Of a stretch of DNA of 64,000 nt, positions 8,518-19,459 are shown in pieces (the stretch's first letter is position 1; each line of letters begins with the position of its first letter). Location: NCBI GenBank assembly GCA_011389865.1, contig JAABTL010000007.1, positions 1 through 64,000 of the forward strand. Direction: 5' to 3'. The position numbers were made by a program, and so were the translations under genes. Source of the DNA: Trueperaceae bacterium (lineage in GTDB: Bacteria > Deinococcota > Deinococci > Deinococcales > Trueperaceae). The notes under the pieces were generated by a model, which did no database searches, had not been told where the DNA came from, and saw only the letters and a program-made list of their open reading frames with translations.

Positions 8518-8647
8518 GGGGAGCCCGCGGGACCGCCGCGGGAGGCGAGCGGGACCGTCGGGGGACGCGCGGGGGACCCCGGTGGGGAACCTCGGGGACC
8601 ATGTGGGGAAGGCGGGGGACGGAAACGGGGAAAATGGGGGACCCCAG
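8518..8647 (+). repeat. Tandem iteron array (six 21-23 bp units)
   Basis: Units at 8518-8539, 8540-8560, 8561-8583, 8584-8604, 8605-8626 and 8627-8647. Each holds two half-sites, GGG(G)A[A/G/C] then GGG(G)AC, about 11 bp apart. The A following each G-tract falls at 8522, 8532, 8543, 8554, 8565, 8576, 8588, 8598, 8609, 8619, 8631 and 8641, a mean spacing of 10.8 bp, so all face one side of the helix. Unit length matches iterons of Rep_3 plasmids, and the adjacent gene encodes such an initiator. Confidence 0.8.
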
Positions 8648-8677
8648 TTCCCCGCATCGCGTGCCATGTGGTGAACA

Positions 8678-8707
8678 TTGACACACCGTTCCCCACACGC
8701 GTATGGT
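8678..8707 (+). promoter_or_regulatory. Promoter of rep
   Basis: TTGACA (8678-8683), 18-bp spacer, TATGGT (8702-8707). An inverted iteron half-site (GTTCCCC, 8688-8694) lies between the boxes and another (AGTTCCCC, 8646-8653) just upstream, which suggests autorepression by Rep. Confidence 0.72.
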
Positions 8708-8731
8708 TCCATGATCGCCGTGAGGGGGACG

Positions 8732-10303
8732 ATGGAACGCGAACCGGTGCATGCAGACGGGGCCTCGCCGCCCGCCTCGGGAGCCGACCCGGCCGTCGAC
8801 CCGGGCGACGTCCGCCCGCCAGCAGTCGGCGGCGGCGGTACCGGTGGTCGCGCGCGCCCGGGGCACTCGAAGACGGGCCGTTCCGGACCGAAGTCCGCGG
8901 CGAAGGCGGCGGCACGCCGCGGCATCGAGCGCCGCACGGGTGGCCGCGTCGCCGTCACCCAGGCCAACCCGCTCGCGCTGTCGCGCCAGGAGATGGGACT
9001 CCTGACCAAGCGCCTGCTGGTGCTGGCGCTCTCCGACATCACCCGCGACGACCACGACCTCGAACCGATCCGCATCACCGCCTGGGAGTACGCCCAGATC
9101 TTCAACATCCGCGGCAAGAGCATCTACAACCGCATCGAGGATTCGGCTCGCGAGCTCCTCGAGCAGACCGTCCAGGTCAAGGAGCCCAACGGCGACTGGA
9201 TCATGTTCCAGTGGGTCAGTGAGGCCCGCTACGACAGCGGGCGCGACAGCAAGGACAAGCTGGCCTGCATCGAGCTCAGGATCCACGACAAGCTCCGGCC
9301 GTACCTGCTGCAGCTGCGGCGCGACTTCAGCATCATCCCGACCGACCAGCTGCTCAGCTTCGAGTCGTTCAACAGCATGCGGCTCTTCGAGGTGCTCTAC
9401 ACCGCGAGCTACGGCGGCGAGAAGCACCACCTCGAGTTCGACGTCGACGACCTCAAGCTCCGCCTCGGCCTCGACGGGAAGTACGAGCGCTTCAAGGACT
9501 TCACCTACGTCCTCGACCGGGCCCGCGACGAGTTCTCGCGCTACACCTCGCTGACGTTCACCTACGAGGGCCGCAAGGTGGGGCGCAAGTACCAGCACGT
9601 CTCGATCCTCATCGAGAAGAACGACGTCTTCCAGCCGCGCGTGCGGCTGCCCGAGAGCATCGCGCGGCGGGTGAAGCGCGAGGGCGACGGCGAGGCGAAG
9701 CTGCGCGCCCTGCAGGCGGCCGACGACCTGCGCGAGATCGGCTGGGCGCTGGACCCCGACGCCAGCGTCAAGCAGTACGGCCCGCAGCGTGTCATCGACG
9801 TCGTGCGCTACGCCCGCACGCTGCAGCGCAAGGCGGAGCAGGCGGGCCGACCGATCGCCAACCTGGCCGGCTTCGTCCACAGCCTGCTGCAGCAGGGCAT
9901 CGAGCCGCCGCGGGGCGAGGCGAACGAGGCCGCCGACGCGCGGCTCACCCGCGAGGCGCTGCGCGGGATCGTCGCGGGGCTGCAGGAGTCGTTCCACCAG
10001 CAGCGCCGCGAGCGCGGGCGGTCCGCGTGGGAGGCGATGAGCGAGGACCAGCGGCAGCTGGTGCACACGCTGATGCAGGCGACGCTGCACAAGTTCACGC
10101 TCGAGCGCATCGAGCGCGATGGCTGGCAGGGGAGCCTCTACGAACTGAGCCGCCTGGACGTGCTCGCCGCCCACGGCTTCGCGAGCCTGCCACCGCAGTT
10201 GCAGGACGTCGTCGCGTTCGTCGACCACGGCGACCTGCTCGCGGAGTACCTGCCCGACGACCGGCGGCGGCTGCTGGACGAGTTGCGCGAGGCGGCCGGC
10301 TGA
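8732..10303 (+). CDS. rep: Replication initiator protein, Rep_3 family
   Basis: Iteron-binding initiator of plasmid-type replication; 523 aa. After a disordered Gly/Pro/Arg-rich tail (1-72) comes the Rep_3 core (about 75-300): VTQANPLALSRQEMGLL, first winged helix with WEYAQIFNI and SIYNRIEDSARELLE, then FNSMRLFEVLYTASY and the second winged helix DVDDLKLRLGLDGKYERFKDF. An extra, mostly helical C-terminal region (300-523) is longer than in small plasmid Reps and may contact other replisome parts. Start chosen at ATG 8732 behind AGGGGG and downstream of the TTGACA/TATGGT promoter; upstream TTG 8678 would place the promoter in the coding region. Divergent from parAB. Confidence 0.88.
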   Translation: MEREPVHADGASPPASGADPAVDPGDVRPPAVGGGGTGGRARPGHSKTGRSGPKSAAKAAARRGIERRTGGRVAVTQANPLALSRQEMGLLTKRLLVLALSDITRDDHDLEPIRITAWEYAQIFNIRGKSIYNRIEDSARELLEQTVQVKEPNGDWIMFQWVSEARYDSGRDSKDKLACIELRIHDKLRPYLLQLRRDFSIIPTDQLLSFESFNSMRLFEVLYTASYGGEKHHLEFDVDDLKLRLGLDGKYERFKDFTYVLDRARDEFSRYTSLTFTYEGRKVGRKYQHVSILIEKNDVFQPRVRLPESIARRVKREGDGEAKLRALQAADDLREIGWALDPDASVKQYGPQRVIDVVRYARTLQRKAEQAGRPIANLAGFVHSLLQQGIEPPRGEANEAADARLTREALRGIVAGLQESFHQQRRERGRSAWEAMSEDQRQLVHTLMQATLHKFTLERIERDGWQGSLYELSRLDVLAAHGFASLPPQLQDVVAFVDHGDLLAEYLPDDRRRLLDELREAAG

Positions 10304-10334
10304 TGCATCCGCTGCGCCGTTGGGGGGCGTGACC

Positions 10335-10991
10335 GTGTGCGGTCGCTACACCCTCTACCACGACGAGCAGGACCTGACCGAGCTCTTCGAGCTCGACGCC
10401 TTCGCGTGGGCCCCGCGCTACAACATCGCGCCGACGCAGACGGTGCCGATCGTCCGCCAGGGCCGCGACGGCCGCGAGCGGCTCGATGCCCGCTGGGGGT
10501 TGGTGCCCGCCTGGGTCAAGGAGCCGGGCACCTTCAAGGCCCTGCTGTTCAACGCCCGCAGCGAGACCGTGGGGGAGAAGCCGTCCTTCCGCGACGCGGC
10601 GCGATCGGCGCGCTGCGTCGTCCCCGCCAGCGGCTTCTACGAGTGGCGCGCCGAGGACGGCGGCAAGCGGCCGTACTACGTCCACCGGCGCGACGGCGCC
10701 CCGATGGCCCTCGCCGGGCTCTACGCCGAGCGCCCGCGCGGCGAACCGGCCCGCAGCGCCACCATCCTCACCACCGAGCCCAACGAGCTGATGGCGACGC
10801 TGCACGACCGCATGCCCGTGGTCCTCGAGGCGGACGCCTTCGCCCGTTGGCTCGACCCCGACACCCGCGACGTCGGCGAGCTCGCGGACCTGCTGCGGCC
10901 GGTCGCCAGCGAGCTGCTCGAGGCGTATCCGGTCGACCGCGCCGTCGGTGACGCGCGCCTCGACGAGGCGCGGCTGATCCAGCGGGTCTGA
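10335..10991 (+). CDS. yedK: SRAP/YedK-type abasic-site processing protein (HMCES family)
   Basis: Shields abasic sites in single-stranded DNA by a thiazolidine crosslink through Cys2. Because that cysteine must follow the initiator, the start is GTG 10335 (GTG TGC GGT, M-C-G-R-Y), not the earlier in-frame TTG. The 218-aa product has YNIAPTQTVPIVR, RWGLVPAW, NARSET, the catalytic Glu in SGFYEW and the His in TLHDRMPV. It lies 31 bp after rep on the same strand and may be co-transcribed; a strong hairpin follows. The position between rep and ligA fits a replication/repair role. Confidence 0.92.
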   Translation: MCGRYTLYHDEQDLTELFELDAFAWAPRYNIAPTQTVPIVRQGRDGRERLDARWGLVPAWVKEPGTFKALLFNARSETVGEKPSFRDAARSARCVVPASGFYEWRAEDGGKRPYYVHRRDGAPMALAGLYAERPRGEPARSATILTTEPNELMATLHDRMPVVLEADAFARWLDPDTRDVGELADLLRPVASELLEAYPVDRAVGDARLDEARLIQRV

Positions 10992-11011
10992 CCGCCGGAC
11001 GCCGAACCCGC

Positions 11012-11046
11012 CCGCGCCGCCATGCCTCGCCCGCATGGCGGCGCGG
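11012..11046. terminator. Hairpin after yedK
   Basis: Perfect 14-bp stem (11012-11025 with 11033-11046) and 7-nt loop, 20 bp past the yedK stop, followed by TTCGTCG. It separates the rep-yedK unit from the ligA unit. Confidence 0.6.
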
Positions 11047-11079
11047 TTCGTCGCGGCTCGATGTGGCCCGCCTCACGCC

Positions 11080-11103
11080 ATACCGTAATTAACGCGGTAT
11101 GCT
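11080..11103 (+). promoter_or_regulatory. Inverted repeat and -10 box before the small membrane protein
   Basis: ATACCG (11080-11085) and CGGTAT (11095-11100) flank an unusually AT-rich 9-bp centre. The right arm overlaps TATGCT (11098-11103), a good -10 hexamer, so a repressor bound to the dyad would block the promoter. Confidence 0.45.
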
Positions 11104-11139
11104 CTCCTCCGAGGCACAACGCCATCCCCGGAGGCCCCG

Positions 11140-13429
<2,290 letters not shown>

Positions 13430-13472
13430 GCCAACCGGGTAGGCGACGCGCGGTGCGCCCGCGGGGGCGGCC

Positions 13473-15266
13473 GTGAGCGGGCGACGCTTCTCCAACGCGG
13501 CCGTCGCGGCTAGGTTGGCGCGGCTCGCCGACCTCCTCGAGATCGACGGCGCCAACGCCTTCCGCGTGCGCGCCTACCGTGGCGCCGCCGAGTCGATCGA
13601 GACGCACCCGGAGGCGATCGCCGACGTGCTCGCCCGCGGCGGCGACCTGACCGCGCTCAAGGGCGTCGGCAAGGACCTGGCCGCCGCGGTCACGACGCTG
13701 TTCGACGACGGCGAGATCCCCGCCTTGCGCGAGGTCGCCGAGCGCGTCCCGGTCGGCCTGCTCGACGTGGTGCGGGTGCCCGGGGTGGGACCGAAGCGCG
13801 CGGCGACGCTGTGGCGCGAGCTGGGCGTGACGTCGCTGGACGACCTCGACCGCGCGGCGCGGGCCGGCCGCGTCGCCGCGCTGGCCGGGTTCGGCGAGAA
13901 GACGCAGGCCAAGGTGCTCGCGGGGGTCGCGCAGGTGCGCCGCCACGGCGGGCGCGTGCGCCTGGGCGACGCCGAGGCGGCGCTCGCGCCGCTGCTCGCG
14001 GCCGTCCGCGACGCGCCCGGCATCGCGCGGGTCGAGGTCGCCGGCAGCCTCCGGCGCGGTCGCGCCACGGTAGGCGACGTCGACCTGCTGGCGGTCGCGG
14101 ACCAGCCCGCCGCTGCCATGGCCGCCCTGCGCGAGCACCCCGACGTCGCCGAGGTGCTGGGCAGCGGCGACACCAAGACCAGCGTGCGGCTCGAGGGCGA
14201 TCTGCAGGTCGACCTGCGGGTGGTGCCCGCGCCGTCCTTCGGCGCCGCCTGGCAGTACTTCACCGGCTCGAAGGCGCACAACGTCGCCCTGCGCCAGCGC
14301 GCGGTCGACCGAGGCCTGCGGCTGTCCGAGTACGGCCTCTTCCGCGGCGGCGAGGGGGAGCACCCGGAGCGGGGCGAGCGCCTGGCCGGCGCGGACGAGG
14401 ACGGCGTCTACCGCGCCCTGGGCCTGGCGTGGGTCCCGCCCGAGCTGCGCGAGGACCGCGGCGAGATCGCCGCCGCGGCGGAAGGCAGCCTCCCGCGGCT
14501 GCTCGAGCCGAGCGACCTCCGCGGCGACCTGCACATGCACTCCGACTGGTCCGACGGGACGGCCGACATCCGTGCCATGCGCGCCGCCTGCGCCGAGCGC
14601 GGCTACGCCTACATGGCGATCACCGATCACTCCCAGGCGCTGCGCATGACCGGCGGGCTCGACCCCGAGAAGCTCGCCCGCCAGTGGGCCGAGCTCGACG
14701 AGATCGCGGCGGAGGACGCCGCGAGCCCCGGCGGCGGCCCGCGACCCGTGCTGCTGCGCGGCCTCGAGGTCGACATCCTCAAGGACGGACGCCTCGACTT
14801 GGGCGACGACTGGCTGGCCCGCCTCGACCTCGTCATCGTCAGCGTGCACGGCCACCTCGACCTCCCCCAGGCGCAGCAGACCGAGCGCGTCGTGCGCGCG
14901 CTGCAGCACCCCGAGGTCAACGTCCTCGCGCACCCCACCGGCCGCCTGCTCGGCAGCAGGGAGGGCATGGCGCTGGATCTGGACGCCGTCTTCGAGGCCG
15001 CCGCCGCCCACGGCGTCGCGGTCGAGTGCAACGCCAGCCCCTACCGGCTCGACCTCGGCGACGTCGAGCTCATGCGCGCCGTCGCGGCCGGCTGTCGCGT
15101 GGTGATCGACACCGATGCCCACGCGGTGGCCGGCCTCGACGACCTGCGTTACGGCGTGGCGACGGCGAGGCGGGCGTGGCTCGCGCGCGAGCACGTCGTC
15201 AACGCCTGGACGCTGGAGCGGCTGCGGGCGTTCCTGGCCAAGCGCCCAGGGGCCGTCGGCGCGTGA
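13473..15266 (+). CDS. polX: DNA polymerase/3'-5' exonuclease PolX (PolX-PHP)
   Basis: Family X gap-filling polymerase with a PHP exonuclease/AP-endonuclease domain, used in base excision repair and tolerance of radiation damage in Deinococcus. 597 aa: N-terminal helix-hairpin-helix 8-kDa region (LKGVGKDLAAAV, VPGVGPKRAATL), nucleotidyltransferase palm with GSLRRGRATVGDVDLL and DLQVDLRVV supplying the aspartates, then the PHP domain from about residue 350 with DLHMHSDWSDG, AITDHS, LAHPTG and DTDAH as metal ligands. Start GTG 13473 is 43 bp after ligA, so ligA-polX are likely co-transcribed. Confidence 0.95.
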   Translation: MSGRRFSNAAVAARLARLADLLEIDGANAFRVRAYRGAAESIETHPEAIADVLARGGDLTALKGVGKDLAAAVTTLFDDGEIPALREVAERVPVGLLDVVRVPGVGPKRAATLWRELGVTSLDDLDRAARAGRVAALAGFGEKTQAKVLAGVAQVRRHGGRVRLGDAEAALAPLLAAVRDAPGIARVEVAGSLRRGRATVGDVDLLAVADQPAAAMAALREHPDVAEVLGSGDTKTSVRLEGDLQVDLRVVPAPSFGAAWQYFTGSKAHNVALRQRAVDRGLRLSEYGLFRGGEGEHPERGERLAGADEDGVYRALGLAWVPPELREDRGEIAAAAEGSLPRLLEPSDLRGDLHMHSDWSDGTADIRAMRAACAERGYAYMAITDHSQALRMTGGLDPEKLARQWAELDEIAAEDAASPGGGPRPVLLRGLEVDILKDGRLDLGDDWLARLDLVIVSVHGHLDLPQAQQTERVVRALQHPEVNVLAHPTGRLLGSREGMALDLDAVFEAAAAHGVAVECNASPYRLDLGDVELMRAVAAGCRVVIDTDAHAVAGLDDLRYGVATARRAWLAREHVVNAWTLERLRAFLAKRPGAVGA

Positions 15267-15279
15267 CGCGTCCGTCGCG

Positions 15280-15285
15280 TATCCT
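15280..15285 (+). promoter_or_regulatory. Leaderless-type -10 box with four-codon minicistron
   Basis: TATCCT, then 6 nt, then GTG 15292 opening GTGGTGAGCGCGTGA. The TGA of this minicistron overlaps the GTG start of the next gene (15303) as GTGA, so the short frame may feed ribosomes to it. Confidence 0.35.
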
Positions 15286-15302
15286 CGTGCCGTGGTGAGC
15301 GC

Positions 15303-15707
15303 GTGACCTGGCTCCGGGCCCAGATCCTCGTCGCCGTCGTCGCGCTGGCGACGTCGTCGGCCGGCGCGTGGTCGCTGGCCGGTACCCCGTACGGCACCGT
15401 CGTCGATGACCTGCTGCGCCGCTTCCATGCCGAGGAGCACGCCTGCCGGGTGGCGCAGGTACCGGCGGAGGCGTGCTTCGTGGTCGAGCCCGGGCGCGCG
15501 GCGCAGCTCGCGGAGGAGGTCGAGACCTTCCTCGACGAGCACGCGGGCGCCGTGGTGCGCGGCAGCTGGTCGTCGGCGAACGGCACGCACCGGGTCGCCA
15601 TCACCTTGCCCGACGCGGGGTGGGGCGCCCTGGAGCTGTGGCTCACCGAGTTGCCCGGCCACGGCGTCGAGGGCCGCTTCCAGCACCTGCCCGAGCGGGG
15701 GTGGTGA
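15303..15707 (+). CDS. Secreted protein of unknown function
   Basis: 134-aa product with a Sec-type signal peptide (MTWLRAQILVAVVALATSSAGA, cleavage near residue 22). The mature part is mixed alpha/beta with two cysteines (AEEHACRVAQ and AEACFVVEP) that could form a disulfide. Not recognised. Start GTG 15303 is the only one that retains the signal peptide. A TATCCT box and minicistron lie just upstream, and the next hypothetical gene follows on the same strand. Confidence 0.6.
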   Translation: MTWLRAQILVAVVALATSSAGAWSLAGTPYGTVVDDLLRRFHAEEHACRVAQVPAEACFVVEPGRAAQLAEEVETFLDEHAGAVVRGSWSSANGTHRVAITLPDAGWGALELWLTELPGHGVEGRFQHLPERGW

Positions 15708-15748
15708 GGTCCTTGCCGCGCCCACGGCTCGCGCGCCAGCATGGGGGC

Positions 15749-16048
15749 ATGCCGCGGCGCCCCCCTCCCTTCACGGCGGGCGACCTGCGCGGCGCGCCGG
15801 GGTCGGACGCCGTGCAGCCCGATCTCTTCTCCGGGACGCAGGTGGTGCAGCGCACCCTGCCGAAGACCGGCACCCGTGTGCGGCTCCGGCTCGCCCCCCT
15901 GGGGGACGGCAGGGTCCGGGTGGTCGAGGCCGTGCGCCGCCTCGCGGGCGCGGTCCGCTACGAGCCGTGGCCGGAGGAGGAGGGGCGCGAGACCGAGCTC
16001 GAGCGCCTGCGCCTCGGGGTCGGTTACGCGGAGCTGTTCGGCGGCTGA
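15749..16048 (+). CDS. Conserved-looking hypothetical cytoplasmic protein
   Basis: 99-aa soluble protein, rich in Arg and Glu, with a C-terminal GRETELERLRLGVGYAELFGG. No signal peptide or membrane segment, and not recognised. ATG 15749 is the first sensible start; a short G-rich stretch precedes it. The codon pattern (G/C third positions) supports coding over the other frames. It sits between the secreted protein and the mrp operon leader and could share a transcript with the former. Confidence 0.5.
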   Translation: MPRRPPPFTAGDLRGAPGSDAVQPDLFSGTQVVQRTLPKTGTRVRLRLAPLGDGRVRVVEAVRRLAGAVRYEPWPEEEGRETELERLRLGVGYAELFGG

Positions 16049-16092
16049 GCCGTGGCCCGATACGTCGCTCGGGTACCTGGCGCGACGCTGCC

Positions 16093-16115
16093 GGTCGGGG
16101 TATACCAAGGTCCGA
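16093..16115. promoter_or_regulatory. Dyad symmetry upstream of mrp operon
   Basis: GTCGG (16093-16097) and CCGAC (16111-16115) flank the palindrome GGTATACC (16099-16106), whose TATACC could be a -10 box. Candidate control site of the mrp operon; no matching regulator gene is nearby. Confidence 0.35.
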
Positions 16116-16232
16116 CGCCCCGTCGCTGACGCGCTACGCGCGCGCCGCTGGGCATCGGACGCCGTGGAACGGCGGCGTCGCGCGCGTACGCATGAGGTCT
16201 TCGCCCGCGGTGCGGGCGTTCGAGGAGGTCCG

Positions 16233-16331
16233 ATGAGGTCGCCGACGGCGCCTGCCCGCGCCGCCACAGTGAGTCTGCCCGCGGCGCCCCGGCGTGGCGC
16301 GCCGCGGTCGCGGGGGCGGCGCGCGTGCTGA
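16233..16331 (+). CDS. Possible leader peptide upstream of mrpA
   Basis: A 32-codon frame starting at ATG 16233 behind an excellent GAGGAGG (16222-16228), encoding an Arg/Ala/Pro-rich peptide. Its TGA (16329-16331) overlaps the mrpA start (GTG 16325), which itself lacks a close ribosome binding site. The arrangement suggests translational coupling into mrpA; the peptide has no recognisable sequence features. Confidence 0.4.
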   Translation: MRSPTAPARAATVSLPAAPRRGAPRSRGRRAC

Positions 16332-18658
16332 TCGCGCTGCTGCTGGCCTTCGGCGCGGCGCTGGTGGCGCCGTGGGTGACCGGCCGGCTGGGTCGCTCGG
16401 CGGGTTGGCTGTTGGCGCTCCTCCCCGCGGGCCTCACGCTGTACTTCTTGAGCCTGGGCCCGAGGGTGGCGGCGGGCGAGCCGCTCGTACAGCGCGTGTC
16501 CTGGGTGCCCCAGCTGGGCGTCGAGCTCGCGTTCCGCGTCGACGGGCTGGCACTGCTGTTCGGGTTGCTGATCGCCGGGATCGGTACCTTCGTCGCGGTC
16601 TACGCGGGTGGGTACCTGGCGGGCGACCGCCAGCTGCCGCGCTTCTACCTGCTGCTCTTCTCGTTCATGGCGGCCATGCTGGGCGTCGTCACCAGCGACG
16701 ACCTGATCCTCCTGTTCGTGTTCTGGGAACTCACCAGCATCACCTCGTTCTTCCTGATCGGTTTCCAGCACGAGTCCGAGGAGAGCCGCGCCAACGCCCT
16801 CCAGGGGCTGTTCGTCACCGCCGGCGGTGGCCTGGCGATGCTCGCCGGCTTCGTCCTGCTGGGCTCGATGGCGGGCACGTACCGCATCAGCGAGCTGCTG
16901 GCGTCGCCCGCCGTGCTCGTCGAGCACCCGGCGTACCCGCTGGCGCTGGCGCTGGTCGCGCTCGGCGCCTTCACCAAGTCGGCCCAGTGGCCGTTCCACT
17001 TCTGGCTGCCGAACGCGATGGCGGCGCCGGCGCCGGTGTCGTCGTACCTGCACTCCGCCACGATGGTGAAGGCGGGCGTGTACCTGCTCGCCCGCCTCGC
17101 ACCCGCCCTCGGCGGTACCCCGCAGTGGTTCTGGCTGCTCACGCTCGTCGGCGGCGCCACGGTGCTCGCCGCCACGCTCCTGACGCTGCTGCAGCGCGAC
17201 AGCAAGCGGCTGTTGGCCTACTCGACGATCGTCGCGCTCGGCACCATGGTGCTCCTGATCGGCGTCGGGACGCCCGCGGCGATCAAGGCGATGGTCGTGT
17301 TCCTCTTCGCCCACGCGCTGTACAAGGCGCCGCTGTTCATGGCGGCCGGCTCCGTCGACCACGAGGCCGGTTCCCGAGACGTGACGCGGCTGGCGGGCCT
17401 GGGGCGCTCGATGCCGTGGACCTGGCTGGCCGCCGGGCTGGCCGGCATCAGCGCGGCGGGCCTGCCGCCGATGCTCGGGTTCATCGGCAAGGAACTCGCC
17501 TACGAGGGGCTTATGGGTGCCCCCTGGCTGCTCGCCGGGCTGATCGCGGCCGGCGCGGTGCTGCTCCTGGTGGCGGTGCAAGTCGCGTGGGTGCCCTTCG
17601 CCGGGCGTACCGTCCGGGCGCCCAAGGCGCCGCACGAGGCGCCGCCGTCGATGCTCGTCGGGCCGCTCGCCCTCGCCGCGCTCGGCCTGACGTTCGGGTT
17701 GGTCCCTGGGCTCGTCCAGGACGGCCTCATGCGCCCGGCCGCGGCCGCCGTGCTGGGCGCGCCGTACGCGTTCGACCTCTACCTGTGGCACGGCCTCACG
17801 CTCGCGCTCGGGCTGTCGCTGCTCACGGTGTCGCTCGGCGTCGCGCTGGCCGCGACCTGGCGGCGGTGGCAGCCGCTGCTGCTGGCGCGCTTCGGCGGCG
17901 TTCGCGTCGGGCCGGTCGCCGTGTACGAGGGCGGCTGGCGCTGGCTGCTGCGCTTCGCCGCGCTGCAGACCCGCTTCGTCCAGTCGGACGACCTGCGCCA
18001 TCACCTGACGATCATCGTGGCCTTCACCGTGGCGTTGACCGGCGGCGTGGCGCTGTGGCGCGGCGGTCTGGAGAGCATGGTGTGGGCGCCGTCGGGTGCC
18101 TACCTCCACGAGTTCCTCTACTTCGCCGTCATCCTGTTGGCGACCGCCACGGTGGTGCGCTCGCATTCGCGGCTGGTGGTGATCACCTCGCTCGGCGTCG
18201 TCGGCTTCGGGGTCGCCTTCGTGTTCGTCCTGTTCGCGGCGCCCGATCTCGCGATCACCCAGTTCCTCGTCGACACGCTGGTGGTCATCATCGCGGCGCT
18301 GGTGCTGATCCGGCTGCCGTCGAGCGCGTTGCGGGGGGAGGGCGGCAGGGATATCCGCTGGCTCTCGGGGGCCGTCGCGATCGCCGGTGGCGCGCTGATC
18401 ACGGGCCTGCTCCTGGCCGTCACCGGCCTGCCGTTCGACGGCGCCCTCACCCGCTTCTTCGAGGCCAACAGCTACCCCGCCGCGAATGGCCGCAACATCG
18501 TCAACGTCATCCTGGTCGACTTCCGCGCGGTCGACACCCTCGCCGAGGTCGTCGTCCTGGCCGTCGCCGCGGGTGGCGTCGGGGCGCTGCTACGCCGCCG
18601 TCTCGGCCGCGGTGACGCCGACGCCGCCCGGCGGGAGCCCGATGGCGGTGCCCAGTGA
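16325..18658 (+). CDS. mrpA: Na+/H+ antiporter subunit MrpA
   Basis: Largest subunit of the group 1 Mrp complex, related to NuoL, moving Na+ out against H+ in alkaline or saline stress. 777 aa with about 20 transmembrane helices; NuoL-type core with [19 protein letters not shown], the key Lys in [37 protein letters not shown], and the C-terminal DUF4040 part ([30 protein letters not shown]). GTG 16325 is the first start in frame; a leader peptide overlaps it. mrpB follows with GTGA overlap. Confidence 0.95.
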   Translation: MLIALLLAFGAALVAPWVTGRLGRSAGWLLALLPAGLTLYFLSLGPRVAAGEPLVQRVSWVPQLGVELAFRVDGLALLFGLLIAGIGTFVAVYAGGYLAGDRQLPRFYLLLFSFMAAMLGVVTSDDLILLFVFWELTSITSFFLIGFQHESEESRANALQGLFVTAGGGLAMLAGFVLLGSMAGTYRISELLASPAVLVEHPAYPLALALVALGAFTKSAQWPFHFWLPNAMAAPAPVSSYLHSATMVKAGVYLLARLAPALGGTPQWFWLLTLVGGATVLAATLLTLLQRDSKRLLAYSTIVALGTMVLLIGVGTPAAIKAMVVFLFAHALYKAPLFMAAGSVDHEAGSRDVTRLAGLGRSMPWTWLAAGLAGISAAGLPPMLGFIGKELAYEGLMGAPWLLAGLIAAGAVLLLVAVQVAWVPFAGRTVRAPKAPHEAPPSMLVGPLALAALGLTFGLVPGLVQDGLMRPAAAAVLGAPYAFDLYLWHGLTLALGLSLLTVSLGVALAATWRRWQPLLLARFGGVRVGPVAVYEGGWRWLLRFAALQTRFVQSDDLRHHLTIIVAFTVALTGGVALWRGGLESMVWAPSGAYLHEFLYFAVILLATATVVRSHSRLVVITSLGVVGFGVAFVFVLFAAPDLAITQFLVDTLVVIIAALVLIRLPSSALRGEGGRDIRWLSGAVAIAGGALITGLLLAVTGLPFDGALTRFFEANSYPAANGRNIVNVILVDFRAVDTLAEVVVLAVAAGGVGALLRRRLGRGDADAARREPDGGAQ

Positions 18659-19065
18659 AGAGCCTCATCCTACGGACGACCACGCGACCGATCATCGTGG
18701 TGCTCCTGCTGATCAGCATCTTCCTGCTCCTGCGCGGCCACGACCTGCCCGGCGGCGGCTTCATCGGCGGGCTGGTGGCGGCGGCCGCCGCCGCCCTCTA
18801 CGCGATCGCGTTCGGCGCCGACGCGGCGGCCAGGCTGCTGCGCGTCCGCCCGGAGCTGCTGGTGGGCTGGGGGATGGCCGCGACGGTCGTCGCGGGCCTG
18901 TTGGGGATGCTCGCCGGTCGCGAGTTCCTGACCGGTTTGTGGTGGGTGATCGCCGTCGGGGACCAGGAGCTCAAGCTCAGCACGCCGCTGCTGTTCGACG
19001 TCGGCGTCTACCTCGTGGTCGTCGGCGTGATCCTGCGCTTCGTGCTGTCGCTGGAGGAGCGCTGA
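18655..19065 (+). CDS. mrpB: Na+/H+ antiporter subunit MrpB
   Basis: 136-aa membrane subunit with four predicted helices. The MnhB signature [20 protein letters not shown] is near the N-terminus. GTG 18655 overlaps the mrpA stop (GTGA), indicating coupled translation. It assembles with MrpA at the interface of the antiporter complex. Confidence 0.94.
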   Translation: MKSLILRTTTRPIIVVLLLISIFLLLRGHDLPGGGFIGGLVAAAAAALYAIAFGADAAARLLRVRPELLVGWGMAATVVAGLLGMLAGREFLTGLWWVIAVGDQELKLSTPLLFDVGVYLVVVGVILRFVLSLEER

Positions 19066-19066
19066 C

Positions 19067-19459
19067 GTGGAGGCCTACCTCGCCGTCGTCGTGGGCGCCG
19101 TGTTCGCCGGGGGCTTCTACCTCGTCATGCAGCGCAACCTGCTGCGCTTCGTCTTCGGCCTGATCCTGCTGTCGAGCGGGGTCAACCTGCTCGTGTTCAC
19201 CGCCGGTGGGATCTCGCGCGGCGCGCCCCCGATCATCCCCGAGGGCGCCTCGGTGCCGGTCGGTGAGGTGGCCAACGCGCTGCCGCAGGCCCTGATCCTG
19301 ACGGCGATCGTCATCGGCTTCGGCCTGACGGTGTTCGCGATGGTGCTGCTGCTGCGGGTCTACGAGCGGCTGGGGACGCTGCGCACCGATCGGCTGACGG
19401 CGCACCTCGACGATCCGCAGCCCGTTGCCGGCCTGCCCGACGACGAGGCGCCGGCATGA
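19067..19459 (+). CDS. mrpC: Na+/H+ antiporter subunit MrpC
   Basis: 130-aa NuoK-like subunit with three transmembrane helices; GGFYLVMQRNLLRFVFGLILLSSGVNLLVF and ALPQALILTAIVIGFGLTVFAMVL are typical. The hydrophilic C-terminal tail runs DDPQPVAGLPDDEAPA. GTG 19067 lies one base after the mrpB stop; mrpD overlaps by ATGA. Confidence 0.94.
   Translation: MEAYLAVVVGAVFAGGFYLVMQRNLLRFVFGLILLSSGVNLLVFTAGGISRGAPPIIPEGASVPVGEVANALPQALILTAIVIGFGLTVFAMVLLLRVYERLGTLRTDRLTAHLDDPQPVAGLPDDEAPA

Larger units (their letters stand above)
7486..8731. other. Putative plasmid-type replication origin region
   Basis: A 1.25 kb gene-free interval between divergent parA and rep. In order: parA promoter (7539-7544), parS 3 (7642-7663), two GTCCCACTTCG repeats (7695-7770), scattered iteron-like units at 7944-7960, 8086-8101, 8121-8137 (inverted) and 8293-8309, a large hairpin (8396-8432), an AT-rich patch (8425-8470, 28 of 46 bases A/T), six tandem iterons (8518-8647), then the rep promoter. 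No ORF here has codon usage or homology I recognise. Confidence 0.75.

Noticed and set aside
8126-10228. A 700-codon open frame antisense to rep
   Set aside because: Long antisense frames are expected at 72% GC; the plus-strand reading is a clear Rep_3 protein, while the antisense one has no recognisable sequence.
11080-11100. A fourth parS site
   Set aside because: ATACCG...CGGTAT shares the AT-rich palindromic look but not the GCCATAACGTTATGGC sequence.
15149-18166. A 1005-codon open frame antisense to polX, two hypothetical genes and mrpA
   Set aside because: It spans several well-recognised genes on the other strand and is rich in Arg/Gly/Gln, typical of a GC-rich shadow frame.
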